From: Clostridiales bacterium
GTDB lineage: Bacteria; Bacillota; Clostridia; Christensenellales; Aristaeellaceae
NCBI GenBank assembly: GCA_015056125.1
Contig: SVGW01000020.1
Coordinates: forward strand, 1 to 42,469
Direction of reading: 5' to 3'
DNA length: 42,469 nt
A program made the translations under genes and the position numbers. Shown here one piece after another: positions 6,836 through 15,422 of this stretch (the first letter of the stretch is position 1; every line of letters starts with the position of its first letter). The notes below the pieces were generated by a model, which made no database searches, had not been told where the DNA came from, and saw only the letters and a program-made list of their open reading frames with translations.

Positions 6836-8095
6836 ATGAAGCACGCAATTAAGAAATTGGTCTGTTTTGTTCTTTTTCTCTGTTTCCTGCCCCTGTATTC
6901 CCTGGCAGGATCCGGGATGGTATTGCGCTTTGACAGAAAAGAGCATTGGGTGGATGGCAGCCGCCATGTGGTCTACGCCCAGTTGGTTGCTCAGGACCCG
7001 GCATTTTCTGCTGTGGTTGAAAAGGTCAATCAGGCCATTCAAGAAACTGCATCCATTCAGGACTATGTGAATCTTCTTCCCACCGTTCAAGCGGACGGCA
7101 CTGGCCTTTTGGTGCATGACAGTCTCGCAATTGCCTCCTCTTCTCTTTATCTGGAGGGCGAAGGATACTTCTATGTGCTGATGGAGGCCGAAGGAAAAAT
7201 GCCCAAAGGCCGCCCTTCCCATCACTACTATCCCATGCTCTTTGATATGGCAAGCGGAGAAAGGGTTTCCTTCGATCAATTGTTCACCGATCCGGAAGGT
7301 GCCAAGGCCTATATTGAAAATTATCTCCTGGAAGTGGTGGAGCCACGTCTTTCCTCCTATATGGAAAATAACCAACTTTTCCCTGTGCCCTATGAAAATT
7401 TCGGTTTTTCTGAAGACGGGCATATCGTGATCTACTATCCCAGCGATCAGCTTTCCTTCTTAAGCGGCACCTCCGGCGCCGTTGCCTTTCGCTACAGCGA
7501 ACTGTGGGAGTATCTGGATACCTCGGAAAGCGGCATTGCCCTCCAAATGGTAAAGACAGGCAGATATGTGCAGCAGTATACCGAAAATCGTGCTCCTGAT
7601 GAACTTAGAAATGTAATTCAGGAATATCTTCGCGCACTCCCCGGGCTGGATCATGTGTCTCCATCCCTTGGCACCAGCATGGAACATATGAAAGAAAATT
7701 ATCCCATCACCACCGATTCCGGCTACTATCCCGGCGGCGCATACTTTGAAACCGAAACGCCCGAGCTATTGGGTACTTATCTCATCACCGATCCCAACGA
7801 ATCCTATCTTTCCGGCATTCTCACCAGCCGCATCGATATGTACGGCATCGAAACGGGCAAAACCACCCTTGCCAAAGCCAAGGAATTGCTTGGGGCTCCC
7901 ACAGCGGAATTGCCTTTGGATGAAACCGCAGCAGGAATGTATCTAGTCTGCCCCGGAACGCTTTCCATCTATTCCTTCATCCATGATTTTCCCATTCAGA
8001 AAGGAGAAACGGGCCAGGATTCCTCCTCCGTTTCTCTCGCCCTTTACGCAGATACCGCCGGTGTGGTACAATATATATCGCTTTCCCTGAATTAA
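6836..8095 (+). CDS. Secreted DUF3298/RsiV-like protein
   Basis: 419 residues. An N-terminal signal peptide is clear: basic MKHAIKK, then a hydrophobic core to about residue 23. The middle part (DMASGERVSFDQLF near residues 137-150 and IVIYYPSDQLSF near 197-208) resembles the DUF3298 domain found in RsiV-type extracellular proteins, which bind peptidoglycan-active enzymes such as lysozyme in RsiV. There is no second membrane segment and no lipobox. The C-terminal 200 residues are not recognised. The ATG is chosen for the preceding GGAGG. It lies 22 bases upstream of ftsK and may be co-transcribed. The assignment to DUF3298 rests on a few motifs. Confidence 0.6.
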   Translation: MKHAIKKLVCFVLFLCFLPLYSLAGSGMVLRFDRKEHWVDGSRHVVYAQLVAQDPAFSAVVEKVNQAIQETASIQDYVNLLPTVQADGTGLLVHDSLAIASSSLYLEGEGYFYVLMEAEGKMPKGRPSHHYYPMLFDMASGERVSFDQLFTDPEGAKAYIENYLLEVVEPRLSSYMENNQLFPVPYENFGFSEDGHIVIYYPSDQLSFLSGTSGAVAFRYSELWEYLDTSESGIALQMVKTGRYVQQYTENRAPDELRNVIQEYLRALPGLDHVSPSLGTSMEHMKENYPITTDSGYYPGGAYFETETPELLGTYLITDPNESYLSGILTSRIDMYGIETGKTTLAKAKELLGAPTAELPLDETAAGMYLVCPGTLSIYSFIHDFPIQKGETGQDSSSVSLALYADTAGVVQYISLSLN

Positions 8096-8117
8096 TAAAC
8101 AACGGAGAAAAACATTC

Positions 8118-11108
8118 ATGACAGCAGCTGCAGCAAAAAAGAAAAACAATGCCCAGCCCGCCCTTGCCACCACCGGCCGGGGCGCGGCTTTTGCTATTAC
8201 CCTTGGCATCACCCTGCTCACCCTGGGCCTGGCCTGGCTGATTTCTCTCATCACCCAGACGGATAGCTATGTGCTTTCCCAGCTGCGCCTATCCCTCCAG
8301 GGGCTGTGCGGCCCTCTGTGCCCTTTTTTCCCCATTTTGCTGGCTTGGGGAGGTATAAAGCTGCTGGTTTCTGCTCGTCATCGGGTTTCCGTCCGCGATT
8401 TTTCCATGGTTTCTGCCATCTATCTGCTGATTCTGGCCGGATATACCCTGATCGCTCTGGTGCCTCAAAGCGGCACTGCTATTTCCTATATGGAATTTGT
8501 AAGTAAACAAAATTATAAATCCATGGTTGCCGGATATGATTCCTATTCCGCTTATCTTTATCAAGCCTATGTCCAAAGCACCCATGGCGCCGGAGGTTTG
8601 CTTGGCATGCTTCTTGCCTATCCTCTGTGGCGAATGCTGGGCACCGTGGGCAGCATCCTGTTGATCATCGTGGCGATGATCGCCCTTATTTTTCTGCTGC
8701 TTAGAATAAATCCCGCTGAGTTTTTCCGCAATATATCCGACCACGGCGAGCGGCGCAGGCTCCATCGGGAGGAAAAACACAGAATCAAAGAGCAGGAACG
8801 TGCTGCACAGCAGTCGCAGCAGGAATCCGTTTCCAATCAGCCCATCATCCAAGAATATCCCATGGAACCCATCCAGCCCGCTCAGAATGTGACTGTGGAA
8901 GAAAGCATGTATACCCCTGCCTATTATCAGGCGGCGCCTATATATGAAAATACATCGGTTCCCCAAAAGCGCAGGCCTCAGCAGGATTTTTATGCCGTGC
9001 AGCCTGAATTGTATGATGAGCGATTCCCTCTTCACAGCAACGCCCAAAATGATGGCGCTCAGGATGCGCTTGTTTTCCAGGAGGAATATCTCTATCCCGA
9101 TCCTGTAAAGGAAGAGCCCGCCGCCCCCGAAAAGAAGCCGCAAAAGAAATATTCTCTGCCGCGCCACGCGCCGCAAGAGGAAGGGTATACAGAGCCGGCA
9201 AAGGCTCCTGTGCCCATGCAAGCTGCGCCGGTCCTTCAGGAGGATGCGCCTCCTGCCTATGAAGATACGCCCCCCTGGGAAGGCCCGGAAGAAGAAAGCG
9301 AATCGGAAGAGCCTAAGGCTCCCGCGCCTAATCCGGAACCTACCCGAAAGTCTGCTGCGCCCATTATTTCCGAGAAAAAGCCGGAGCCCGCGCCCGTCCC
9401 CGCTCCCAAGCCACCCATTTCCGATTGGGTCAGCCAAGTGCGGAAGAAGGAAGCCGAGCTAAACGCCGGTTTCCCGGAGCACACCACCCAGAAAGGCGAA
9501 CCCAAGCCCGTATACACCGATCCCGTGATGCCCATTACCGGGGAGCGCATTGCCATTTCGCCCCGGGCTGAATTGAAGGAAGAATCCGCCACCACCCGCA
9601 TGGACGGCACCGGCGCACCGAAAATGAAGCAGACGGAAATGAGCCTGCCCCTGCAGTATCAGGCGCCGCCCATCCGGCTTCTCAATGAATCCCGCCATGT
9701 TTCCCAGGCGGACGCTGCCCAGGAAGATGAGCGGCGTGCCCAGGTGATCGAAAGCACGCTGAGCAGCTTCGGCGTGGAAGCGGAAGTAAAACAGATCATG
9801 CACGGCCCCTCCATCACCCGCTTTGCCATCCAGATTGCACCTGGCGTAAAGGTGAGCCGGGTAGCCAATACGGCAGAAAACCTGGCGCTGGAATTGAAAA
9901 CCAAGCATGTCCGCGTGGAAGCCCCCATTCAGGGCACCAACTATATCGGCATTGAGGTACCCAATGCTCTGGTAAGCACCGTAGCCCTTCGCGAAGTATT
10001 GGATAGCCCGGAAATGCGCAATAATCCTTCTCCCCTCTTAGTGGCCCTGGGCAAGGATATTGCCGGCACCCCCGTGCTTTGCGATCTTTCCAAAATGCCC
10101 CATTTGCTCATTGCCGGCGCTACCGGCAGCGGTAAATCCGTGTGCATCAATTCCATTGTGTGCAGCCTGCTCTACCGCACCTCTCCCGATCAGGTGCGCC
10201 TGATTATGATCGACCCCAAGCAGGTGGAACTGAGCGTATACAACAGCATCCCCCATCTGCTGGTGCCCGTGGTCAGCGATCCCAGAAAAGCTTCCGGTGC
10301 CCTGGCCTGGGTAGTGCAGGAAATGCTGGAGCGCTACGGCAAATTCAGCGCCCAGAATGTGCGCAATTTGGCTGGCTACAATAAAGCCAATCAGGGCACG
10401 GATAAAGTGCTTCCCAATATCGTGGTAATCATCGATGAAATGGCCGATCTGATGGAAGTGTGCCGCAAGGACGTGGAAGAATCCATCCGCCGTCTGGCCG
10501 CTCTGGCCCGTGCAGCCGGTATCTATATGGTATTGGCCACCCAGCGCCCCTCTGTGGACGTTATCACCGGTGTGATCAAAAATAATATCCCCAGCCGCAT
10601 CGCTTTCGCCGTGTCCTCCGGCACCGATAGCCGCACCATCATTGATATTAACGGTGCCGAAAAGCTCATGGGCAAGGGCGATATGCTCTATAAGCCAGCC
10701 GGCACTTCCCCCCTGCGCGTGCAGGGCTGCCTGGTGACGGATGATGAAGTCAACGCCATCACGGAATACATTGGCCGCCGCTATCAGACGGACTATGACC
10801 CCAACATCATCGAACATCTGGATTCTGCCGGCAAAGAGCAAAACGAGGCCGATATCGAAACCACCTCGCCTGATGAAGGCAGCGGGGATTTGGATGATCT
10901 GCTTCGCCAAGCCATTGAAATGGCTGTGGAGGATGGTCAATCCTCCACTAGCATGCTCCAGCGGCGGCTTCGCGTTGGTTATGCCAGAGCCGGTCGATTG
11001 ATTGATGAAATGGAAAAGCGCGGCGTGGTGAGCCAATCCGAAGGATCCAAACCCCGCAAGACTCTGATCACCCGGGAACAGTACTACGAAATGTTTAACG
11101 ATGAATGA
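8118..11108 (+). CDS. ftsK: DNA translocase FtsK/SpoIIIE
   Basis: Septal, membrane-anchored ATPase that pumps DNA through the closing septum in division and into the forespore in sporulation. 996 residues. About four hydrophobic segments occupy residues 15-200, followed by a long Pro/Glu-rich linker to about 500. The motor has Walker A GATGSGKSVC near residue 665 and Walker B VVIIDEMADLM near 767, followed by LAALARAAGIYMVLATQRPSVDVITG. The C-terminal winged-helix gamma domain (LRQAIEMAVEDGQSSTSMLQ onward, about 930-995) would read KOPS/SRS-like DNA signals. Sequence alone does not separate an FtsK role from a SpoIIIE role; in spore formers one protein may do both. A strong terminator follows. 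Confidence 0.95.
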   Translation: MTAAAAKKKNNAQPALATTGRGAAFAITLGITLLTLGLAWLISLITQTDSYVLSQLRLSLQGLCGPLCPFFPILLAWGGIKLLVSARHRVSVRDFSMVSAIYLLILAGYTLIALVPQSGTAISYMEFVSKQNYKSMVAGYDSYSAYLYQAYVQSTHGAGGLLGMLLAYPLWRMLGTVGSILLIIVAMIALIFLLLRINPAEFFRNISDHGERRRLHREEKHRIKEQERAAQQSQQESVSNQPIIQEYPMEPIQPAQNVTVEESMYTPAYYQAAPIYENTSVPQKRRPQQDFYAVQPELYDERFPLHSNAQNDGAQDALVFQEEYLYPDPVKEEPAAPEKKPQKKYSLPRHAPQEEGYTEPAKAPVPMQAAPVLQEDAPPAYEDTPPWEGPEEESESEEPKAPAPNPEPTRKSAAPIISEKKPEPAPVPAPKPPISDWVSQVRKKEAELNAGFPEHTTQKGEPKPVYTDPVMPITGERIAISPRAELKEESATTRMDGTGAPKMKQTEMSLPLQYQAPPIRLLNESRHVSQADAAQEDERRAQVIESTLSSFGVEAEVKQIMHGPSITRFAIQIAPGVKVSRVANTAENLALELKTKHVRVEAPIQGTNYIGIEVPNALVSTVALREVLDSPEMRNNPSPLLVALGKDIAGTPVLCDLSKMPHLLIAGATGSGKSVCINSIVCSLLYRTSPDQVRLIMIDPKQVELSVYNSIPHLLVPVVSDPRKASGALAWVVQEMLERYGKFSAQNVRNLAGYNKANQGTDKVLPNIVVIIDEMADLMEVCRKDVEESIRRLAALARAAGIYMVLATQRPSVDVITGVIKNNIPSRIAFAVSSGTDSRTIIDINGAEKLMGKGDMLYKPAGTSPLRVQGCLVTDDEVNAITEYIGRRYQTDYDPNIIEHLDSAGKEQNEADIETTSPDEGSGDLDDLLRQAIEMAVEDGQSSTSMLQRRLRVGYARAGRLIDEMEKRGVVSQSEGSKPRKTLITREQYYEMFNDE

Positions 11109-11111
11109 TTT

Positions 11112-12104
11112 TTAGCGAAGGAGACAGGCGTTCTCCTTCGCATTTTTTTGCGGCCAAATCAACAAAAGAAAGCAAATGATTCCCAAGGCAGGATAGGCAA
11201 CGGATACAATTCCTTCAAATCCCACAAGCGCCATAGCAAGGGATAGCAGCCATGCGAAAATACCTCCATACCGGGGAAATTTTTCTTTTAGCAGCATCAT
11301 AGCTCCCCGGAGCACCGCTATCAGCGTAGTGATCACCGCCAGATACAGTATCGCTGCCGAAAGATAAAAACCAGCTTTTCCATATCCTTTTAAAAGAATT
11401 ACCAATGGAAGCGCCTGATCCTTTAAAAACCTCCTATAGGGCATAAGCGCTGTATTATACAGCAAAATGAAGGAGAATAAAGCACCTCCCGCCCATAGCG
11501 CACTTCTGCACGTGCCCCGTTTTCCGCATTTTCCGCCCGCATCGCAAAGCACGCCGGTTGCCAGCATCACATTCATTCCCGCATAGCCTATTCCCCGCAC
11601 GACGGCCATCATGATTTCATTAGCGGTAAAAGTTTCCTTGGTGGCAGGGAAATCAGGCAGCCTCAGGCACAGGGCCAGCGCAAGCAGCAAAAACGGCAGA
11701 AGCAGCAGCCCAAATCCGCTTAAAATCCCCATACTCCTTTGGCATAGCGCCGCACACACCGCCGCCGTTACCAGTATCCCAATTCCACGCGCATATTCCA
11801 TCGGCAGCGTCAGGGCAAATAATTCCCCAGCGGCCGCTTCCATTCCTCCAGCCACGCATAGCAGTAAAAGCAGCATGAATCCCTTTCCGGCCCAAGCCCA
11901 TTTTCCCTTGGGGAGCAATAAAAGAATGCTTTCTTTTTGCATCACCCGATACATGAGCCCCGTCATGATAAGCACTGTCAGGAACACCAGTACCCAGGAA
12001 AAAGAACCGTACTGAGAAAAAAATTGCATAATTTCCCGCCCGGAAGCAAATCCGGCGCCAATCATAGCGCCCAAAATGCAAAGCACCGTATGAACCACCT
12101 GCAT
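11112..12104 (-). CDS. YkvI-like polytopic membrane protein
   Basis: 330 residues, almost wholly hydrophobic with about ten predicted transmembrane helices. The N-terminal VLCILGAMIGAGFASGREIM matches the helix-break glycine motif of the YkvI family, related to amino-acid/polyamine/cation-symport folds. Later segments include VVRGIGYAGMNVMLATGVLCD. Substrate is unknown. The start is taken at 12104, behind GGAGGGGG; a longer reading adds five residues without a binding site. The last residues (KNAKENACLLR) are encoded by the ftsK terminator hairpin, so the end may be a recent extension or this is simply tight packing. It is convergent to ftsK and appears to be a single gene. Confidence 0.75.
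   Translation of the reverse strand: MQVVHTVLCILGAMIGAGFASGREIMQFFSQYGSFSWVLVFLTVLIMTGLMYRVMQKESILLLLPKGKWAWAGKGFMLLLLLCVAGGMEAAAGELFALTLPMEYARGIGILVTAAVCAALCQRSMGILSGFGLLLLPFLLLALALCLRLPDFPATKETFTANEIMMAVVRGIGYAGMNVMLATGVLCDAGGKCGKRGTCRSALWAGGALFSFILLYNTALMPYRRFLKDQALPLVILLKGYGKAGFYLSAAILYLAVITTLIAVLRGAMMLLKEKFPRYGGIFAWLLSLAMALVGFEGIVSVAYPALGIICFLLLIWPQKNAKENACLLR
11115..11149 (+). terminator. Terminator of ftsK
   Basis: GCGAAGGAGA (11115-11124) pairs perfectly with TCTCCTTCGC (11132-11141) and is followed by ATTTTTTT. The hairpin lies inside the last codons of the convergent YkvI-like gene. Confidence 0.93.
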
Positions 12105-12180
12105 ACTTACCCCCTCCACCCCTCCAGCCTATGCCCATTTCCTTTCATTCATGTTTTTTTATCTTTTGTAGGTAAATACC

Positions 12181-12209
12181 TTGACAATTGCGAAAAAAAG
12201 AGTTATAAT
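12181..12209 (+). promoter_or_regulatory. Promoter of tRNA-Leu
   Basis: Perfect consensus: TTGACA (12181-12186), 17 bases, TATAAT (12204-12209). The mature tRNA begins 20 bases further on. Confidence 0.92.
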
Positions 12210-12228
12210 TTCTATCGCTGTCAAATAT

Positions 12229-12314
12229 GCCGGTGTGTTGGAATGGCAGACGAGGCGGACTCAAAATCCGTTGCCAGCGATGGCGTGTGGGTTCAAGTCC
12301 CACCACCGGCACCA
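12229..12314 (+). tRNA. tRNA-Leu (anticodon CAA)
   Basis: Class II tRNA with encoded CCA. The acceptor stem GCCGGTG pairs perfectly with CACCGGC (12304-12310), followed by discriminator A and CCA. The anticodon stem GCGGA/TCCGT holds the loop CTCAAAA, giving anticodon CAA for UUG codons. A long variable arm (GCCA with TGGC) and a T-arm GTGGG-TTCAAGT-CCCAC are present. It has its own perfect promoter and terminator, so it is transcribed alone. Confidence 0.96.
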
Positions 12315-12318
12315 CAAA

Positions 12319-12352
12319 AAGGCACTGAATTCGAAAGAATTCGGTGCTTTTT
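12319..12352 (+). terminator. Terminator of tRNA-Leu
   Basis: AAGGCACTGAATTC (12319-12332) and GAATTCGGTGCTTT (12337-12350) pair over 14 positions with two wobbles around a GAAA loop, followed by further T residues. Confidence 0.92.
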
Positions 12353-12397
12353 ATATAGGGAAAACCACACATTAGACGCGTTTTCAGGCCACTCAAT

Positions 12398-12436
12398 AAC
12401 CCCGCAAACGCAAAGATGACCGCAAAAAGCGGTCAT
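12398..12436. repeat. Fragment related to the dispersed repeat region
   Basis: AACCCCGCAAACGCAAA (12398-12414) is identical to the reverse complement of 39455-39471, which adjoins repeat copy 2. In both places the next bases are ATG followed by a hairpin; here ATGACCGC pairs with GCGGTCAT, there GCAAAAATGGC pairs with GCCATTTTTGC. The hairpin also lies just past the stop of the minus-strand serine hydrolase and may act as its transcript end, although the T-run is weak. Confidence 0.45.
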
Positions 12437-12467
12437 TCAAATCATTGAAAAAGGGACGTTTCGTTCT

Positions 12468-13604
12468 TTAGTACGTCAGTTTCGGAGTAGCGTCAATATC
12501 CCCCATGGGAATTTCGATTTTTTCACCGTGCAGATCTGCCTGTATCGCTTTGTAAAGCCAAGGACGCAGGTGGCGGTTTGGTGAATTTAACACATGCTGC
12601 GCATAATAGAAGGAGACATTATTCACCGGATCCACAGAGGCATATGCGCCTGCGGCGCCACCCCATCCGAACTCTGTGTAGTTCGCCCCTTGGCGTTGCG
12701 TACGCATCCCAAGCCCATAGCCCTCACCGAAAGATCTTTCGCCGTACATAGCCCTCTGCTGCTCTGTGAGGTGATCCGTTGCCATCAGGAGGACCGTCTC
12801 TTTCTTCAAGATCACGTCACCGATACGCATGGCCTCCAGAAACTTGATATAGTCCTCCACCGTAGAAATGCAGCCACCGCCGCCGCCGGCATACTCTTTT
12901 CCCAAATGGCACCAGAAACGCCATACAGGCAAAAATTGGCCCGTTTGGGAATCGTAACGGAATTGCTTTGCAAAGCCATTCCAGTCCTCAAGGGGATGCA
13001 GGAAAGTGGAATTTTCCATACCGAGAGGATCAAAGACATGTGTCTTGACATAGTTTTCAAACTTTTCGCCGGACAGCACCTCTATAAGCGCCCCCAGCAC
13101 ATCGTGCGCAAGGCTGTACTTCCACCCCTCGCCCGGCTCATATTCCAAGGGGGTCTTGGCAAACATATTAACCGTCTCCACCGTGGGGCAATTATTACCC
13201 GGAATGCTGTAATACGCTTCCAGCTCGGGGGTATGCATATCATAATTCATACCGGCTGTCATCTGGAACAGATGCAGAATCTTGATGGGATTTTTTGCTT
13301 TGCGAACCCCGTTCTCTGTTTTCACAGTCATTTCCGAAAAAGCCGGCAGATAATCGGACAAGTTGTCTTCCAATGAAAACATGCCCTTTTCCCACAGCTG
13401 CATTGCTGCTGCGCAGGTGATCAGCTTGGAGCAGGAATATATGTGATATTTTTCCTTTCCCCGAATGGGGATCTTGTTTTCCGGGTCAGCATAGCCGCCC
13501 ATATGTCGCAGGATGCATTTGCCATCCTTATAAACGATTAGATCGAAGCCGGGAATACCCATGTCTAAAAAATGCTGACACAGTGCTTTGGTTTGTTCAA
13601 ACAT
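12468..13604 (-). CDS. Serine hydrolase, class C beta-lactamase fold
   Basis: 378-residue cytosolic protein without signal peptide. The nucleophile motif SxxK is present as SCSK in HIYSCSKLITCAAAMQL (about residues 52-68). The second motif is YSLAHDVLGALIE near 163-175, with Tyr where beta-lactamases have YxN. GWGGAAGAY near 317-325 stands in for the KTG-like third motif. This pattern is usual for EstB-type esterases and D-amino-acid peptidases and less so for true AmpC lactamases, which are exported. The substrate is unknown. It is a single gene with its own promoter; GAGAGGTG precedes the ATG. Confidence 0.83.
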   Translation of the reverse strand: MFEQTKALCQHFLDMGIPGFDLIVYKDGKCILRHMGGYADPENKIPIRGKEKYHIYSCSKLITCAAAMQLWEKGMFSLEDNLSDYLPAFSEMTVKTENGVRKAKNPIKILHLFQMTAGMNYDMHTPELEAYYSIPGNNCPTVETVNMFAKTPLEYEPGEGWKYSLAHDVLGALIEVLSGEKFENYVKTHVFDPLGMENSTFLHPLEDWNGFAKQFRYDSQTGQFLPVWRFWCHLGKEYAGGGGGCISTVEDYIKFLEAMRIGDVILKKETVLLMATDHLTEQQRAMYGERSFGEGYGLGMRTQRQGANYTEFGWGGAAGAYASVDPVNNVSFYYAQHVLNSPNRHLRPWLYKAIQADLHGEKIEIPMGDIDATPKLTY

Positions 13605-13623
13605 ATTCTCACCTCTCTAGGAA

Positions 13624-13652
13624 ATTTTATACCATCTTCCAAGCAAAGTCAA
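13624..13652 (-). promoter_or_regulatory. Promoter of the serine hydrolase gene
   Basis: On the minus strand TTGACT (13652-13647), 17 bases, TAAAAT (13629-13624). Confidence 0.72.
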
Positions 13653-13705
13653 CATAATCAAACAGCATATCTCCTTACATGTACACTTTTTTCATGTTTT
13701 TTCTC

Positions 13706-13735
13706 TTGCGCTCGCCTTATATTCGGTGCTATTAT
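13706..13735 (+). promoter_or_regulatory. Probable promoter of the glycerophosphodiesterase operon
   Basis: TTGCGC (13706-13711), 18 bases, TATTAT (13730-13735). The match is moderate, but the position suits the 13779 gene. Confidence 0.5.
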
Positions 13736-13778
13736 ATAGGCAGAATAAACCAATATTTCCAGAAAGGATGTTTTTACG

Positions 13779-14615
13779 ATGGATAAAAAAGTTACTCTTG
13801 CTGCGCATCGCGGCTGGCGCTCCAAATATCCCGAAAACACCATGATCAGCTTTAAAAAAGCGCTTACCCTTGATATCGACGCTATCGAAATGGACGTTCA
13901 TATGACCAAGGATTATCATATCGTGGTTTGCCACGATGCCGATTTGGAACGTACCACCGATAAAACCGGCGCTATTTGCAATATGCCCTTGGAAGAAGTA
14001 CGCCAAGCTGATGCCGGCATCAAATTCGGCGAAGAGTTCAAGGGCGAAAAGGTGCCCACTTTTGAAGAGTTTCTCCAGTTGATGGCCACTCGCCCGGATA
14101 TCAAAGTGATGCTGGAGTTGAAGGACTACCCTGAAATGCTGGGCGATTTTGCCTATGCTTCTGCCGAACTTTCCCTCTCCCTTTGCCGCCAATATGGCAT
14201 CTGGGGCAAGGATCGCCTGATCGTGATTACCTTCTCCACCGGCATCTGCGCCTGGCTGCGTACCCGTTATGCCAAGGATGATTTCCTCATCCACGGCTTC
14301 TATCCCAAAGCAAAAATGAAGGGCTATGAAGCTGATGATCCCTATAAGTATTATGATGAAGTGTGCTTGTTCAATTCCGGCGAAAAGGATCCCCAGGGCT
14401 TTCCCATTCAGCGGGATTCCGTAGTGGCCGATAAGGCCCGGTTCACCGAATTTTCCCTCATGGGCATGAAGCCCTGCGTGTATTACAAGTTTAATTCAGA
14501 CGAAGAAGTATACCGCCAGGCCTACGAAAACGGCGCCATCGGCTTCACCTGCGATCATCCCGATATCTGCGGCGAAATCCTGGATAAAATCGGTGCCAGA
14601 AAGCTGAAGCGCTGA
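13779..14615 (+). CDS. Glycerophosphodiester phosphodiesterase
   Basis: 278-residue GDPD (UgpQ-type) enzyme that hydrolyses glycerophosphodiesters to glycerol 3-phosphate and an alcohol. Catalytic and metal-binding residues are in place: AAHRGWRSKYPENT (about 8-21), IEMDVHMTKD (about 36-45) and VVCHDADLERTT (about 49-60), with LELKDYPE near 112. There is no signal peptide, so it works on internalised substrates. It begins an apparent operon with a D-aminopeptidase (15 bases downstream) and an XRE-TPR regulator, which suggests scavenging of envelope-derived material. The ATG follows AAAGGATG. Confidence 0.93.
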   Translation: MDKKVTLAAHRGWRSKYPENTMISFKKALTLDIDAIEMDVHMTKDYHIVVCHDADLERTTDKTGAICNMPLEEVRQADAGIKFGEEFKGEKVPTFEEFLQLMATRPDIKVMLELKDYPEMLGDFAYASAELSLSLCRQYGIWGKDRLIVITFSTGICAWLRTRYAKDDFLIHGFYPKAKMKGYEADDPYKYYDEVCLFNSGEKDPQGFPIQRDSVVADKARFTEFSLMGMKPCVYYKFNSDEEVYRQAYENGAIGFTCDHPDICGEILDKIGARKLKR

Positions 14616-14630
14616 TTGAAGGAGGATGTT

Positions 14631-15410
14631 ATGAACATTTTTCTGCTCACGGACGTGGAAGGTATCCCTGGCGTAAATGATATTTCTCAGATGGATAGAA
14701 CGGGCGAAGGATACCAGATCGCCCGAAAAATGCTGTGCGAAAGCATCAATATTTCCGTGGAAGCCTGCTTCCAAAATGGCGCCAATACCGTGTATTTTCT
14801 GGACGGACACGGTGGCGGCGGAAACGTAATTGAAGAGCTGATTGATCCACGGGCCATTAAATGCTCCATCATGGAGTGGCAGCAGCTGCTCAAGGATGGC
14901 AAAATCGACTACCAGATTGAGCTTGGTTCCCATGCCCGGGCAGGCACCATAGGCGGCTTTCTGGATCACACGTTGAGTTCCCGGGAATATTTCTGGATCA
15001 AGCACAACGGCCTTGAAATGAGCGAGCTCTCCCTCCATGCTGTTCTCTGCGCCAAATATGGCGTGCCGATTATTGCCACCATGGGCGATGAAGCGGCCTG
15101 CCGCCAAGCCAAGGAATACATTCCCGGCATCTACACAGGCCCTGTCAAGAACGCCGAATGCCGAAACCAGGCCGAAACCTACGATAACTATCGGGAGATC
15201 ATTGCAGATACCATTGCAGCAGCGCTGAAACATCCCGAAAAGGTTGGCATGATCCAATATATCGAGCCCATTGTGGTGGAGCATGCCTATTACCGCACCG
15301 ATATGTGCGAAAAGGCACTGGAGCGCTGGGGCGAAAAGGCCACCCGGATCGATGCGCGCACCTTGCAAAAAACCGTCATGATCGATACCTATGCCGATCT
15401 TAAATTTTGA
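14631..15410 (+). CDS. M55 family D-aminopeptidase, DppA-like
   Basis: 259 residues, cytosolic zinc peptidase. DppA of Bacillus subtilis uses Asp8, Glu10, His60, His104 and Glu133; here Asp8 and Glu10 (LLTDVEGIPG), His60 (DGHGGGG), His101 (GSHARAG) and Glu132 (MSELSLHA) stand at nearly the same positions. The family removes N-terminal D-amino acids, as from cell-wall-derived D-Ala-D-Ala. The ATG at 14631 follows GAAGGAGG; a TTG reading 15 bases upstream includes the binding site itself and is rejected. No Dpp oligopeptide transporter adjoins, unlike in Bacillus. Confidence 0.9.
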   Translation: MNIFLLTDVEGIPGVNDISQMDRTGEGYQIARKMLCESINISVEACFQNGANTVYFLDGHGGGGNVIEELIDPRAIKCSIMEWQQLLKDGKIDYQIELGSHARAGTIGGFLDHTLSSREYFWIKHNGLEMSELSLHAVLCAKYGVPIIATMGDEAACRQAKEYIPGIYTGPVKNAECRNQAETYDNYREIIADTIAAALKHPEKVGMIQYIEPIVVEHAYYRTDMCEKALERWGEKATRIDARTLQKTVMIDTYADLKF

Positions 15411-15422
15411 TTCTTTCGTATC

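Noticed and set aside
12145-12419. Short open frames overlapping the tRNA-Leu gene on both strands
   Set aside because: They translate the tRNA and its terminator, which fully explain the sequence.
12468-13604. True class C beta-lactamase conferring resistance
   Set aside because: No signal peptide, and the YxN and KTG motifs are not kept; an esterase or peptidase role is likelier.
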